The translations under genes were made by a program, and so were the position numbers. A DNA stretch of 64,000 bases from Dietzia psychralcaliphila (GTDB lineage Bacteria > Actinomycetota > Actinomycetes > Mycobacteriales > Mycobacteriaceae): assembly GCF_003096095.1 (NCBI RefSeq), contig NZ_CP015453.1, forward strand, positions 2,852,001 through 2,916,000, given 5' to 3'. Below, piece by piece: positions 63,824-64,000 of the stretch (within the stretch, counting starts at the first letter, position 1; the number at the start of each line of letters is the position of its first letter). The notes under the pieces were generated by a model. The model saw only the letters and a program-made list of their open reading frames with translations. It made no database searches and had not been told where the DNA came from.

Positions 63824-63836
63824 CGCGACCCCGCAG
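63806..63836. terminator. Hairpin spanning a stop codon
   Basis: Perfect 10-nt arms CTGCGGGGTC and GACCCCGCAG with an 11-nt loop that contains the flavoprotein stop codon. It lies between convergent genes; a second small palindrome, CAGGCCGGCCTG, follows. Confidence 0.55.
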
Positions 63837-63862
63837 GCCGGCCTGGCCCGACCCCGAGTTGT

Positions 63863-64000
63863 TCAGTGCGTGGCCAGGTCGATTCCGTCGCGTCGCGCCC
63901 GCGGCAACTCGCTGCCCCGCTGCAGGTCCACCCGGACGTGGTGGAGCGTCCCGCCGCTGAACGCGAACGCGCCGCTGTAGGCCCCGCTCACGGCACTGCC
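63863..64000 (-). CDS. C-terminal end of an arylsulfatase-like protein
   Basis: The frame is open through the right edge; 45 residues and the stop are visible. The sequence YSGAFAFSGGTLHHVRVDL matches the usual end of arylsulfatases (PFxFxGGTIxxVxVDL). The catalytic domain with the formylglycine motif lies beyond the window, so the call rests on this short stretch. Confidence 0.55.
   Translation of the reverse strand, partial: GSAVSGAYSGAFAFSGGTLHHVRVDLQRGSELPRARRDGIDLATH

Overview
The window is high-GC actinobacterial chromosome. Gene content points to Mycobacteriales: menaquinone genes, dTDP-rhamnose genes for the arabinogalactan linker, a DUF4229 protein, an LpqN-like protein, NDMA-type alcohol dehydrogenase and many TANNNT -10 boxes close to start codons. 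A Dietzia-like genus is my best guess, but that is inference. I see no IS element, prophage, CRISPR array, tRNA or rRNA.

Layout. 1-3.1 kb: 5' part of radC, then menE-menA. 3.2-7.6 kb: four consecutive minus-strand genes for exported low-complexity proteins that share GSLG motifs; three have an Ig-like (He_PIG-type) domain, and two lie downstream of striking 9-bp-phased GTCACA arrays. 7.7-11.1 kb: ABC ATPase plus FtsX-like permease. 11.1-22.3 kb: housekeeping and envelope genes, including a Thr/Pro-rich lipoprotein, a low-molecular-weight phosphatase, an ECHDC3-like crotonase, a tiny Cys-rich protein behind a CsoR-type palindrome, rmlC, and the rmlB-rmlA-rmlD-ydcF run. 22.4-31.6 kb: one plus-strand catabolic operon (TRAP transporter dctPQM, acyl-CoA dehydrogenase, acyl-CoA synthetase, thiolase, SDR dehydrogenase, a crotonase C-terminal remnant, TetR), bracketed by two YihY/BrkB paralogues.

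34.2-41.1 kb is a sulfur block: cysQ, an Rrf2 regulator, two TauE/SafE permeases, cysNC and cysD. 41.3-47.0 kb holds an IclR regulator and an AcoR-like activator followed by aldehyde and NDMA-dependent alcohol dehydrogenases; a perfect CRP/GlxR-type site and a 17-bp inverted repeat precede the aldehyde dehydrogenase. 48.6-53.2 kb is a five-gene minus-strand operon in which every junction is a 4-nt overlap (esterase, FAD amine oxidase, SRPBCC, class II aldolase, PfkB kinase). 53.4-64 kb contains a GMC oxidoreductase pair, a guanidine-III riboswitch with its SMR (Gdx) exporter, an EthD protein, a RibD/DHFR-like reductase divergent from a TetR, a Baeyer-Villiger monooxygenase with its own TetR, an aspartate-dehydrogenase-like protein, an SQR-like flavoprotein and the 3' end of an arylsulfatase gene.

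Two genome-style traits recur. First, TANNNT boxes sit exactly 6-7 nt (sometimes 9) before start codons, suggesting common leaderless transcription. Second, short tandem duplications (8-26 bp units) occupy many intergenic spaces, mostly at 3' ends of genes. The most novel items are the GSLG/GTCACA secreted-protein locus, the small Cys protein with its metal-repressor-type operator, and the uncharacterised five-gene overlapping operon.
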